Positions 42,911 to 51,687 of a DNA stretch of 64,000 bases are shown in pieces (positions within the stretch are counted from its first letter, which is position 1; each line of letters begins with the position of its first letter). The DNA comes from Collinsella aerofaciens. GTDB lineage: Bacteria; Actinomycetota; Coriobacteriia; Coriobacteriales; Coriobacteriaceae. A program made the position numbers and the translations under genes. The stretch covers positions 76,197 to 140,196 of the forward strand of contig RQCP01000043.1 in assembly GCA_008668235.1 (NCBI GenBank), read 5' to 3'. The notes beneath the pieces were generated by a model that saw only the letters and a program-made list of their open reading frames with translations, was not told the origin of the DNA and made no database searches.

Positions 42911-44176
42911 TTGAAGGGTAGCAGACTCAGGAACCGCGATAGATACCTCGAGGAGGCGATGTTCTTCCGTGACACCGACCTCATCAAGGTGATCACGGGC
43001 GTGCGCAGGTGCGGCAAGTCGAGCCTTCTCGATCTAATTAGGATGACCATCGAGTCTGAAGGAGTCGCTGGCCGCGGCTTTGTGAGCGTCAACCTGGAAA
43101 GCAAGGGTACGGGCATCAAGACGGAGGACCAGCTTTATGATTACGTTCGCGGGCGCCTGTCGGACAAGGGTCGCACCTACGTTTTCATAGACGAGCCCCA
43201 GAGAATCGATGGCTGGCAGGATGCGGTCAACGCAATGAGGGTCGACTTCGATTGCGACATCTACCTCACGGGCTCGAATGCGTATCTTCTCTCGAGCGAG
43301 CTGGCCACCTATCTCTCCGGGCGCTACGTAGAGGTAAAGATGCTGCCTCTGTCCTTCTCCGAGTTCGCCGACTTCTGCGGAATCGAGTTCGTATCGGGAA
43401 CTTCGGTGGCTCTCACTCCCGAGGGGGATCCCGTTCTCTTCGACGACATGCTTACTCGTTACCTTGAGTACGGGGGCATGCCAGCCATCGCATCCCTCTC
43501 GACGACCCAGGCGCAGCACTCGGCGTACATGTCCGGCGTCTACGAAGCCATCGCCGTGCGTGATATTGTCAACCGTGAGCGCGGGAAGGGCAAAAGTGCG
43601 GTGACTGACCCTTCCCTGCTGCGCCATGTGGCCGAATTCCTGGCGGACAACATCGGCAACGAGTGCTCGTCGAGTCGAATCGCCGGCGCGTTAACTTCTG
43701 CGGGGCCGAAGACCACGAACAAGACCGTTTCCTCGTATGTGGGTGCGCTTGAGGAGGCCTTCCTGTTCTATCGTGCCACGCGTTACGATTTGCACGGCAA
43801 GGCGCTCCTCAAGACGAACCCAAAGGAGTACATCGTCGACACCGGCTTCCGGACCTGGATGGCCGGCTATAGGGTCACGGATACTGGCCGCCTGTTCGAG
43901 AACGCCGTGTATCTCCAGCTGCTCTACGAAGGATGGAGCGTGCATGTGGGCAAGCTCTATGGCAAGGAAGTCGACTTCGTCGCGACGAAGGACGGGCGCG
44001 TGCTCTACGTGCAGGCGACTGACGAGATGTTCGCAAGCGAGACCAGGGAGCGAGAGATCGCCCCTCTGAAGTCGATACGAGACAACCACGAGAAGATCGT
44101 GGTCGTGAGGCAGGGTTCCTACGACACGGATATCGACGGCATCCGCATCGTGAGCGCGAGGGACTTTTTCCTCTAG
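42911..44176 (+). CDS. AAA ATPase with DUF4143 domain
   Basis: A 421-residue protein beginning at a TTG with an AGGAG site (MKGSRLRNRDRYLEEAMFF). Walker A is VITGVRRCGKSSLLDLI, Walker B is YVFIDEPQRI, and LTGSNAYLLSSELATYLSGRYVEV is the AAA_14 signature. The C-terminal DUF4143 region holds FENAVYLQLLYEG and KEVDFVATKDGRVLYVQAT, which resembles a PD-(D/E)XK core. These proteins are frequent in gut bacteria and their role is unknown. A C-terminal relic of a relative lies at 58948-59061. Confidence 0.88.
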   Translation: MKGSRLRNRDRYLEEAMFFRDTDLIKVITGVRRCGKSSLLDLIRMTIESEGVAGRGFVSVNLESKGTGIKTEDQLYDYVRGRLSDKGRTYVFIDEPQRIDGWQDAVNAMRVDFDCDIYLTGSNAYLLSSELATYLSGRYVEVKMLPLSFSEFADFCGIEFVSGTSVALTPEGDPVLFDDMLTRYLEYGGMPAIASLSTTQAQHSAYMSGVYEAIAVRDIVNRERGKGKSAVTDPSLLRHVAEFLADNIGNECSSSRIAGALTSAGPKTTNKTVSSYVGALEEAFLFYRATRYDLHGKALLKTNPKEYIVDTGFRTWMAGYRVTDTGRLFENAVYLQLLYEGWSVHVGKLYGKEVDFVATKDGRVLYVQATDEMFASETREREIAPLKSIRDNHEKIVVVRQGSYDTDIDGIRIVSARDFFL

Positions 44177-44265
44177 GGCCATGCGATTCATCGCGAGGCA
44201 GTTAGGTCAAGTGAGAAACATGCCTGACATCGGTTTGCTGACGATCTAAAACAGTAAGGAGAAGC

Positions 44266-46014
44266 TTGGACAATCGCAAAATCGAGCAGAACGCGGTCAA
44301 TGCTGTCAAGCAGGCTTTCGGCGATGTCGCTTGCGTCTATGCGTATATAGATGAGAACGACAAGACCGAATGCACCGACGGGCACCTGCAAGTCTACTCG
44401 TCTTCTTCCTTCACGATTGAGACCGTTGAAGGCCAGTTGCCGCTTCAGGTCAAGGGGACCACTTCGAAAAGAAAATCGGACCGACCTAAGCGGCAAGTTC
44501 GAGTTTCAGACCTCAAGCACTATCTCAACATTGCTGGAGGCTGCATCTATTTTTACGTCTACTGTGGGAGCGAGGCTCGTTCAGCGGAGGTTTTCTACAG
44601 ACTTTTGCTTCCCTATGACCTAAAGAAGATTCTGGCAGATATTCCGGAGCAACAAGAGCGCATCTCTTTGCGTTTCGACCGGCTTCCATCAGACGCGGCG
44701 GAATTGACGCGGCTTGTCAGAAGGGCGGTCAAGGACAGAACAAAGCAGCGAGCAGTCGCTGGCATCGCCCCCAAGACAATCGAGGAATTTAAGGACGCCG
44801 GCCTTTGCTTTGATGAGTGCGAGTTTGGAATCGAGCTGCTCGAGGGCGAGTCGCCCGCAAGCTTGGCTCCATACAGGAACGGGCTGTATATCTACGGGAA
44901 GAGCCCCTGGGGAGAGCTGTATCCCTTGAATAAGCTTGAAAACATAGTTGGCGTCGCGATTGGGTCTCGGCATGACGTCAGCTCTGGTGATGTTTCCCTA
45001 AATGCGGTGGTCATGGCCGGAGAAAATGAGAATGGCGAGCACGTTTTCTTCAGGGGTTTCGACATATGCCTCTCCACCAACACAATCACCCTCAGCGAGA
45101 CCGGAACTCTTGTCGAGCGCATGGAAGAGTTGGCCCTCATGCGCGCATTGATGCAAACCGGTACGCTTTCCATAGACGGAAGCGGCTTTGCTCGCGGGTG
45201 CAAGTTGAGCGGAGGCGACCTCGACGCCCTTGAGAGTCGATTGCAGTCGCTGGAGATTATCAAGCGGGTTGTCGACGCTCTTCATTACAAGCCAGAGCTC
45301 GACATCAGTGCGTTGACCACTCAGGATTTAAGAAACATCGAGACAATTTACAAGGGATTGGTTGAGAACGCACCCCTCCACTACAAGGATCGGCAAAACG
45401 GATTCGGATATATCAATCTGGGGAACCATCCGATTAAGCTCGTGTTTTACCAAGTATCTGAAGATATGTACCGAATGGTCGATGGGCTTCGACTGGATGA
45501 CCTGACGGTCTCGGTGTTCTTCCGGGGCGAGGGGGATGCCCCCGTAGTCGTCGCGCCTCTGTTCGTCCAAACGATGCAGGACTATATGAGGCTTGCCAAT
45601 ATCGATGCCGAGGTGTTTGCCGCTACGCTGAAGCAGTATCCAGTCACCGAAGTTAGCTCTGCCTACGTCAACGACAAGATGCTTGAAATGCTATCAGCCT
45701 ACGATCAAGATGCGTGCTGTAAGGAAGAGTTGCTGAAATGCTGCGAGATGACCGTAGACGCCCTGGAAGCTTTTGCGGATCGAGAGGCAACCCTGATAAA
45801 TCGATATCAAATTGCCGCTCGAAAGCGAGATCTTACTAGCGAGGAGAAATCTGAGTTAATGGCAATCCAGCTGAATTCAGATAGTGCGCTGTCGAAAGCA
45901 TGCGCAGCAGCCTTGCGCGGAGACTCGGACATGGCCTCTGCGCTCAGAGCGTCACTTGACGAAGAGGTACGAACGACGCTCGGCTCATGGCCGATCGGCC
46001 GTTTCTTCGCATAA
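44266..46014 (+). CDS. DUF4365-like predicted nuclease, large protein of a two-gene unit
   Basis: A 582-residue protein starting at TTG with an AAGGAGAA site. Residues about 1-150 look like DUF4365: IEQNAVNAVKQAF, then an acidic position and GQLPLQVKGTTS, the E...QVK pattern of PD-(D/E)XK-like enzymes, then a FYVYCGSEARSAEVFYRLLL strand-helix. The remaining 430 residues have no domain I recognise. A second gene follows after 28 bases. The context of a mobile island next to other defence-type genes suggests antiphage or toxin function, as an inference. Confidence 0.65.
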   Translation: MDNRKIEQNAVNAVKQAFGDVACVYAYIDENDKTECTDGHLQVYSSSSFTIETVEGQLPLQVKGTTSKRKSDRPKRQVRVSDLKHYLNIAGGCIYFYVYCGSEARSAEVFYRLLLPYDLKKILADIPEQQERISLRFDRLPSDAAELTRLVRRAVKDRTKQRAVAGIAPKTIEEFKDAGLCFDECEFGIELLEGESPASLAPYRNGLYIYGKSPWGELYPLNKLENIVGVAIGSRHDVSSGDVSLNAVVMAGENENGEHVFFRGFDICLSTNTITLSETGTLVERMEELALMRALMQTGTLSIDGSGFARGCKLSGGDLDALESRLQSLEIIKRVVDALHYKPELDISALTTQDLRNIETIYKGLVENAPLHYKDRQNGFGYINLGNHPIKLVFYQVSEDMYRMVDGLRLDDLTVSVFFRGEGDAPVVVAPLFVQTMQDYMRLANIDAEVFAATLKQYPVTEVSSAYVNDKMLEMLSAYDQDACCKEELLKCCEMTVDALEAFADREATLINRYQIAARKRDLTSEEKSELMAIQLNSDSALSKACAAALRGDSDMASALRASLDEEVRTTLGSWPIGRFFA

Positions 46015-46042
46015 GACCGCATAGACTTTTTGAGGCATCGAA

Positions 46043-46627
46043 ATGAAGCTACTCGTCGAATCGATTAGAAATGCGGTTGAGAAAGACTGCCTTATTCCAG
46101 CCCTTATGTCTTCCCTTACCATTCCCGACGTCATGGGGCAGCTTCTTTATCCCAATCTCGTCCTTCATAACGGGAAGAGAGCGGCGGGGCGGCAGTATGT
46201 GAAGTGGTTTGATGACTGGGCGGCAAACGACTTCCTGTTTTCGGGAGACCCCTCGAACGAAGGTGAAACGATTCCAGGTCAAATCTTTAATGGGAAGATG
46301 TGCTGGAAGCTCCGGTGCTCCCTGTTGCATTCAGGCGACTACGATGTGTCGGTTGATGCTCCCGAGAAAGACGAGAGCTTCGACTACGACTACAAGTTCG
46401 AGCTTGTCCTCCACGGGTGCAACGCCCTCTGCTCTTCCTGGCCGTCGCCCAAGAGCGGGATGCGTGCGACTAAGAGCGTGACGTTCCGCGTTGATGCGGC
46501 GTCGCTCGCGAGCTCGCTGTGCAACGCCGCGGAGGCCTGTCTTAAAGAAACGGGCGAAACGGTCAGTTACCCCAATCTGGAGTTATTCGACGTGGCTGCA
46601 TGGGCGGATAGATTCAATACTCGCTGA
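46043..46627 (+). CDS. Protein with HEPN-type Rx4H motif, partner of the DUF4365-like gene
   Basis: A 194-residue helical protein (MKLLVESIRNAVEKDCLIPALM). The stretch GKMCWKLRCSLLHSGDYD contains R-C-S-L-L-H, an Rx4H motif as in HEPN ribonucleases, in the usual context of a conserved helix end. The N-terminal helix (LLVESIRNAVEKD) also fits a HEPN bundle. No named family is assigned. It may be an RNase effector working with the upstream protein. The motif is short and could be coincidental. Confidence 0.6.
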   Translation: MKLLVESIRNAVEKDCLIPALMSSLTIPDVMGQLLYPNLVLHNGKRAAGRQYVKWFDDWAANDFLFSGDPSNEGETIPGQIFNGKMCWKLRCSLLHSGDYDVSVDAPEKDESFDYDYKFELVLHGCNALCSSWPSPKSGMRATKSVTFRVDAASLASSLCNAAEACLKETGETVSYPNLELFDVAAWADRFNTR

Positions 46628-46741
46628 GTCATCTCGTCAAACTCCTTGTGTGCTAAACGTTGGTGTTGGCGCCCCGGAAAAGGGGCGTGGCCAGCGCCTA
46701 GAATCTTCAGCTACCACGCTGAGACGATAGGAGATGACCAC

Positions 46742-47005
46742 ATGGACACTATGGCGCACGAGGCGCCCGCGACGCCGTTGCTTGCGTTTCGCTATCGCTG
46801 CTCGAAGCGTGTCGCTTGGGGCCCTGGCCGGAGGAGAGACGACCACTCCCTGCGAGACTGCGGAACCACCTATATCCGCTTGCTGCGGGCTTGCTTGAAC
46901 CAGTTCCTCTTGAAAGAATCTATACCTCCGAAGAACTTGTTGTACGTCTCACCGTTCTCCTTGGCCTCGTACTTGACCAAGGCAAGTTCGATGGTGCAGA
47001 GGTAA
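46742..47005 (+). CDS. Hypothetical short open frame, possibly a chimera of remnants
   Basis: The 87-codon frame (MDTMAHEAPATPLLAFRYRC) has a TAGGAG site nine bases upstream, so translation is likely to start here. Its second half looks like the antisense of another short frame and carries no family signature. I think it is the 5' end of a lost gene joined to unrelated sequence. Confidence 0.3.
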   Translation: MDTMAHEAPATPLLAFRYRCSKRVAWGPGRRRDDHSLRDCGTTYIRLLRACLNQFLLKESIPPKNLLYVSPFSLASYLTKASSMVQR

Positions 47006-47070
47006 TCCGCCACTTGCTCGAGGCGGTAATCGGTCATCGAGGTCTTGCGGCGTCGGACGATCCCTTTTGA

Positions 47071-47325
47071 GAGGACCTTGCCCACCGAGTCGTCTCGCCC
47101 GCGGAACAGAAGGAGCGCATCCTCGCGACCTTCGGCGACCTGTGCTGCGAGATGGAGGGCTGCACCATCGCGCAGGCCGCCTATCTCAACGGCGTGCCCC
47201 TCGTCGTCGTGCGCGCCATCAGCGACAAGCCCTGCGCCGAGGGCCAGGTCGTCGACTACAACACCTTCGAGAAGAAGGCCGCCTGCGACTGCGCCCGCAT
47301 CGCCGTGCGCATGGTTAAGCTTTAG
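47071..47325 (+). pseudogene. C-terminal remnant of MTA/SAH nucleosidase
   Basis: The frame encodes ERILATFGDLCCEMEGCTIA, then LNGVPLVVVRAISDKP, matching the last third of 5'-methylthioadenosine/S-adenosylhomocysteine nucleosidase. It keeps the MEG substrate motif and the catalytic Asp of SDK. The N-terminal two thirds, including the adenine pocket, are missing and no start codon is suitable. Confidence 0.8.
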
Positions 47326-47382
47326 GCCCTGCGCGCCGGGGCCCTTCTTTATGTTGGGACCCCGGCACGCAGGGCCCTTTCC
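47326..47382 (+). terminator. Strong terminator after the nucleosidase remnant
   Basis: Sixteen-base arms (47326-47341 and 47360-47375) pair with one mismatch and are followed by CCTTT. It insulates the sugar locus from upstream transcription. Confidence 0.8.
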
Positions 47383-47521
47383 AAAGCGAAGTGTCGAGCC
47401 GAAGTGTTGAGCGTCGGCCCTGAATGTTCAATGGCCGTTGTTTTCTGCCCCTCAAGTGGTGGACTTTTCCTCGGGGCTGTTGATTCCCCCACGCGCCCCT
47501 TTCCGTTCTCTGTGTTCCCCT

Positions 47522-47527
47522 TATACT
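47522..47527 (+). promoter_or_regulatory. Probable -10 box of the LevR-like regulator
   Basis: TATACT lies 24 bases before the ATG at 47552, with AGGAGG between. The -35 region is poor, which would suit a regulated or weak promoter. Confidence 0.45.
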
Positions 47528-47551
47528 CCTTGTACGAGGAGGTAAGAAGTC

Positions 47552-50293
47552 ATGGACAAGACCGCACAGGACAGCTTGGCAAAGAAGCCCGTCGACATGA
47601 GGGACAGGATTCTCGAGCATCTCGAGGCCCTCACCTCTGCCGTCTCGCTCGACGACCTTGCCCGTCTGTCCACCTCCGACATCGCCGAGACGCTCATCAT
47701 CTCCAGGAGCCTGGCGAGCCAGTACCTCAACGACCTTGTTCGCGCCGGCCTTGTGGTTAAGGTGGCGGGCAGGCCTGTCCGTTATTTTCATCGCCGCGCG
47801 TTCCAGAAGCGTTTTCAGGTAAAGCTCTCTGCAAGCGAGTACGCCTCGCTCGCCGACCTCATCCAGGCGACGGGAATCGCCGATCACCGCGACTTCGCGC
47901 GTGCCGTGGGCTTTGACCTGAGCCTCAGCTCCGTTGTCGAGCAGTGCAAGGCTGCGGTTCAGTACCCTCCGTTTGGCCTACCCATCCTCTTGAGCGGCGG
48001 CGTGGGTGTCGGTAAGTCTTTCCTTTCTCGCCTTGTGTACGAGTACGGCAAGAACCAGGGCTTGCTGTCCCGCGACTCCTCCTATGTGCGCATCGACTGC
48101 GCCGGGGTCCCGGATGCCGCCTCGTTCAACGGGCTTCTTGACGAGTCGATCGCGAAATCGCGCGGGGGTGTGGTTTTTGTCAACGGCATCGAGGCACTCT
48201 CTCCCTCTGCGATGGAGCACTGCCTTGCGACGGCCCTCGGGCTCGATGCCTCCCAGGATGCGCCGCGCGCTCGCCTCGTTCTTTCGACGACGCTTTCCGC
48301 CGATGACCTGAAGGTTTCCTCGGCCTACAGCAAAATGCCCATCTGTGCCCGCGTCCCCTCACTCAAGGAGCGGACCCCCGAGGAGCGCGAGGATCTCATC
48401 TTGAGCTTCCTGCGCAGCGAGGGGTGCCGAATCGGTTCTGATGTGAAGATCAGCCGCGGCGCATACCGTTGCCTCGTGAACGCGGACTTTTCCGATAACA
48501 TCGCCGGCTTGCGCGCCTGCGTGACGAACTGCTGCGCCAAAGCGTTCCTCAATCGCGAGGGCGACTACGTCGTCGTTCGCCCGTATCTTCTTCCCAGCGG
48601 GCTCCTCTCCTCCGCGCAGATCGATCAACAGCCCGACGATGGCGTTCTGATCGACGCGTCCCTGGATGCCGCCGAGAGCACAGGGCCGGTCGAGCAGGCG
48701 CTCGATGCCCTGTGCTCCCTCGATGAGCGATTCTGCGCCGGGGAGCTCTCTGTCTCCGAGCTCGTCTCGCAAGCTGTCTCCGCTGTGCGCGGCGTTGAGG
48801 ATCACTTGATCTTCGACCACGGCGTCGCCTCCTCGAGGTCGCGCGCCTTCGAGCGCGTCGTGGGCGCGGTCCTTGCCGACGCAGGCTCTTCTTATGGCAT
48901 CGAGCTTTCGAGGAAGGTCGCTTTTCTACTGGCCCAGGAGATTTGCCTGCAGTTGTGGCCGGGTATCGGCCTGGCTAAGCGAAAGTCTGCCTGTGCGGAG
49001 CAAATCTCCCATCTCCTCGGTGCCGTGACCTCCGAATTGCCGTTTGCCTCGAGTGTCTCCGATCAGGTCGCCGCAGACGTGGAAGGGGCGCTGGGAATCT
49101 CGCTCGATCACTTCACGAAGACGCTTCTGACGCTGTGCGTCGCATCGGAGTCTCGCGATGCGAAGGCCCTTCGGACGCTCTGCGTCATCTTGTCCCACGG
49201 CTACTCAACGGCGACGAGCATCGCCGACGCGGCGAACCGTATGCTCGGCATGCATGTGTACGAGGCTGTCGACATGCCCTACGACCAGCAGCTGAAGGAC
49301 ATCGTCGGTCCGCTCCAGCACCTCGTCGACCGCCATTCCTACTGCACCGGGGTCGTGTTCCTCGTCGACATGGGCTCCTTGGAGGAGGCCTATAAAGCCC
49401 TCGAGAACGTTACCGACTCCACTATCGGCGTGGTGAACAACGTCTCTACCGGTCTTGCGCTCGAGATCGGGGTCGGGCTGCTCGGCGGCAAGTCCATCGC
49501 CGAGGTTCTTGGCGATGCGACCGCCGCGTGCGTGACGCACTGCAAGGTGATCGAGCGCGTCAACCGTGAGGACGCCATCGTCTTCTGCTCCGAGTCCGGG
49601 GTCGACGCCGCGGAGAGGATACGCCAGCTCGTCTCGCAGAGCCTCCCGCGCACCATAGGCGCGCGCCTGCTCACGAGGCCCTTCAAGCAGCTCGTCGCGA
49701 ACGGGTCGAACGACGCCGTTTTCTCCGAGCACCGCGTCTGCGCCGTCATCGGCACGGGAGACCCCGGGGTCGCCTCCATCCCCTTCGTCGCCCTCGAGGA
49801 CATCATGTCGACGGCGTCCGCCTCTAAGGTCGATGCCGTGTTCGGCAGGTGGCTTGACGCTTCCGAGCTCTCTTCTTTCCACGAGAAGCTGCTCTCGAAC
49901 ATGACGCTGCAGAACGTCATCCGCTCCATCACCATCCTCGACCCGGAGCGGCTATTCCACGAGATCGAGAGCGCCGTGCACGAGCTTCAGCGCAGGACAG
50001 GCGAGAAGATCGGCAGCAACGCCATCATTGGGCTCTACGTCCACCTCTGCTGTCTCGTCGAGCGCCTTGTTACCAGAAACCCCATTGAGACCTACGTTGG
50101 CCAGGACCGCTTCGAGGAGGAGCGTGCCGATTTCATCGAGTCCTTCAGGCAGAGCTTCTCGAGTATCTCGACGCGCTATCGCGTAGAGGTTCCCGTAAGC
50201 GAGATCGCATATGTCTTCGACTACATAAGCGTGAGCGCAGCCCCGGCGCGAGAAGAGCGCCTCGGCTCCTCGGACCTCCTGCTCGACGAGTGA
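47552..50293 (+). CDS. LevR-like PTS regulator with degenerate AAA+ domain
   Basis: A 913-residue multidomain regulator. Order: N-terminal winged helix (about 18-75), AAA+ domain (about 125-340, Walker A GGVGVGKSF), PRD1 (about 385-480), EIIA-Man-like domain (about 545-680, His in VILSHGYSTA), a short EIIB-like stretch, and PRD2 (about 815-895, His in GLYVHLCCLVERL). The sigma-54-contacting GAFTGA loop is not found, and Walker B reads VVFVNGIEAL without the DE pair. It is therefore unlikely to act as a classical sigma-54 activator. It probably senses PTS phosphorylation and controls the genes downstream. Confidence 0.85.
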   Translation: MDKTAQDSLAKKPVDMRDRILEHLEALTSAVSLDDLARLSTSDIAETLIISRSLASQYLNDLVRAGLVVKVAGRPVRYFHRRAFQKRFQVKLSASEYASLADLIQATGIADHRDFARAVGFDLSLSSVVEQCKAAVQYPPFGLPILLSGGVGVGKSFLSRLVYEYGKNQGLLSRDSSYVRIDCAGVPDAASFNGLLDESIAKSRGGVVFVNGIEALSPSAMEHCLATALGLDASQDAPRARLVLSTTLSADDLKVSSAYSKMPICARVPSLKERTPEEREDLILSFLRSEGCRIGSDVKISRGAYRCLVNADFSDNIAGLRACVTNCCAKAFLNREGDYVVVRPYLLPSGLLSSAQIDQQPDDGVLIDASLDAAESTGPVEQALDALCSLDERFCAGELSVSELVSQAVSAVRGVEDHLIFDHGVASSRSRAFERVVGAVLADAGSSYGIELSRKVAFLLAQEICLQLWPGIGLAKRKSACAEQISHLLGAVTSELPFASSVSDQVAADVEGALGISLDHFTKTLLTLCVASESRDAKALRTLCVILSHGYSTATSIADAANRMLGMHVYEAVDMPYDQQLKDIVGPLQHLVDRHSYCTGVVFLVDMGSLEEAYKALENVTDSTIGVVNNVSTGLALEIGVGLLGGKSIAEVLGDATAACVTHCKVIERVNREDAIVFCSESGVDAAERIRQLVSQSLPRTIGARLLTRPFKQLVANGSNDAVFSEHRVCAVIGTGDPGVASIPFVALEDIMSTASASKVDAVFGRWLDASELSSFHEKLLSNMTLQNVIRSITILDPERLFHEIESAVHELQRRTGEKIGSNAIIGLYVHLCCLVERLVTRNPIETYVGQDRFEEERADFIESFRQSFSSISTRYRVEVPVSEIAYVFDYISVSAAPAREERLGSSDLLLDE

Positions 50294-50416
50294 CCTTCCC
50301 CGCGCCGCCGCAAGCTGACCGCGCGTCCTCAATAATCCGATAACCCCTTGCCCGGCGCGAATCCGGATAGCGCCGAGGCAGTACCGAACGTAAAACTTCA
50401 TTTGATAGGAGCAAAC

Positions 50417-50890
50417 ATGAGTGTTGTTATGGCACGAATCGACAATCGCCTGCTTCACGGCATCATCGTGACGCAGTGGGCCCCGGTGTCGGGCGCGACC
50501 CGAGTCATGGTCATCGACGACAAGGTCGCCGGCGACGAGGTCCTGAAGTCCACTATGAGGATGGCGCGCCCCGCGGGCATGGCCGTCTCGATCATCTCCG
50601 AGCAGACCGCGCTCAAGAACTTCGCGGCGGGCAAGTACGACCGCGAGAAGGTCTTTGTCATCGCCAAGGAGCCCGAGACGATCCTTCACCTGGTCGAGTC
50701 GGGCATCGAGCTCCCGTCGCTGATCGTCGGCGGCTCGCTCGTCAAGGAGGGCGGCGTCCAGCTCACCCAGCGCGCCTATGCCTCCGCCGAGAACGTCCAG
50801 AGCTACAAGGCGCTCATCGCCCGCGGCGTCAAGGTGACGGCACAGTTCGTGCCCGCCGACAAGCCCGTCTCCGTCGCCGACCTCATCTAA
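50417..50890 (+). CDS. PTS mannose-family enzyme IIB
   Basis: A 157-residue cytoplasmic phosphotransfer protein (MSVVMARIDNRLLHGIIVTQW). The phosphorylated His is in RIDNRLLHG, residue 15. VMVIDDKVAGDEVLKSTMRMA is the IIB-Man family pattern. It passes phosphate from IIA to the incoming sugar. It opens the transport operon, with a TAGGAG site, after a 123-base gap from the regulator. Confidence 0.93.
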   Translation: MSVVMARIDNRLLHGIIVTQWAPVSGATRVMVIDDKVAGDEVLKSTMRMARPAGMAVSIISEQTALKNFAAGKYDREKVFVIAKEPETILHLVESGIELPSLIVGGSLVKEGGVQLTQRAYASAENVQSYKALIARGVKVTAQFVPADKPVSVADLI

Positions 50891-50899
50891 GGAGGGATC

Positions 50900-51685
50900 A
50901 TGGTCAACTTCACTATCCTGCAGGTCGTCCTTTTGACCCTGCTGGCCTTCATCAAGCACGTGGACTACTACGGCATCCCGATGATCTTCGTCAACTATGC
51001 CGTCTTCTGGGGCCTTATCACCGGCGTCGTCATGGGCGACTGGCAGACCGGCCTCGTCATCGGCGGCACCATCCAGCTCATGCAGCTCGGCGTCGCGGGC
51101 TTCGGCGGCTCGTCGATTCCCGACTACGGCACGATGGCCATCATCGCCACCGCCTACGGCGTGACCCTGGGCGCGGACACGGGCCTCGCCATCGGCCTGC
51201 CGGTCGGCATGCTCGGCATCCAGCTCGACGTCATCGTCAAGATCCTCAACGGCTTCGTCGTCGAGAAGTCCCAGAAGTTCTGCAACGAGGGTAAGTTCAA
51301 TCAGATGAACGCCATCCTGTGGGTCTGCCCCGCGCTCTTCGGCCTGTGCGCCGCCCTGCCCGTCTTTGTCTCCGTGACGCTCGGCCAGCCCGCCGTCAAC
51401 TGGCTCCTCGAGGTCATGCCCCAGTGGTTCCTCTCCGGCCTCACCCTCGCCGGCAAGATGCTCCCGGCCATCGGTATCGCCATGCTGCTCCGCTACATGC
51501 CCACCGGCAAGTACTTCCAGTACCTGCTCGTCGGCTTCTTCCTCTCGGCCTTCCTGAACGTGCCCATCATCGGCGCCGCCATCGTCGGCGTTGCCCTCGC
51601 GATCGCGTTCTACCAGCGTGCCGAGAGGGACACCGAGCTCGCCGCCCACGCTTCCGCAGACGCCTTCATCGGAGAGGATGAGTAA
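50900..51685 (+). CDS. PTS mannose-family enzyme IIC
   Basis: A 261-residue membrane protein, starting nine bases after IIB. Several hydrophobic helices are visible, with GVVMGDWQTGLVIGGTIQLMQLGVAGFGGSSIPDYG, a IIC-Man (AgaC-like) signature. It forms the sugar channel with IID. The C-terminal tail is charged and cytoplasmic. Confidence 0.93.
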   Translation: MVNFTILQVVLLTLLAFIKHVDYYGIPMIFVNYAVFWGLITGVVMGDWQTGLVIGGTIQLMQLGVAGFGGSSIPDYGTMAIIATAYGVTLGADTGLAIGLPVGMLGIQLDVIVKILNGFVVEKSQKFCNEGKFNQMNAILWVCPALFGLCAALPVFVSVTLGQPAVNWLLEVMPQWFLSGLTLAGKMLPAIGIAMLLRYMPTGKYFQYLLVGFFLSAFLNVPIIGAAIVGVALAIAFYQRAERDTELAAHASADAFIGEDE

Positions 51686-51687
51686 CC

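Larger units (their letters stand above)
46628..47551. other. Decayed region with gene remnants and the PTS regulator promoter
   Basis: No intact gene of recognised function lies here. It contains a short frame with a good ribosome binding site (46742-47005), a nucleosidase remnant (47071-47325), a strong terminator and the promoter region of the LevR-like regulator. Frames on both strands change several times, consistent with deletions and rearrangement. Confidence 0.5.

Noticed and set aside
46870..47085. Minus-strand 71-codon frame (MGKVLSKGIVRRRKTSMTDY)
   Set aside because: No ribosome binding site and no family; it lies in a region of broken genes. A small real gene is not fully excluded.
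50294..50416. Sigma-54 (-12/-24) promoter before the PTS operon
   Set aside because: No convincing TGGCAC-N5-TTGC match; the regulator also lacks the sigma-54 contact loop.
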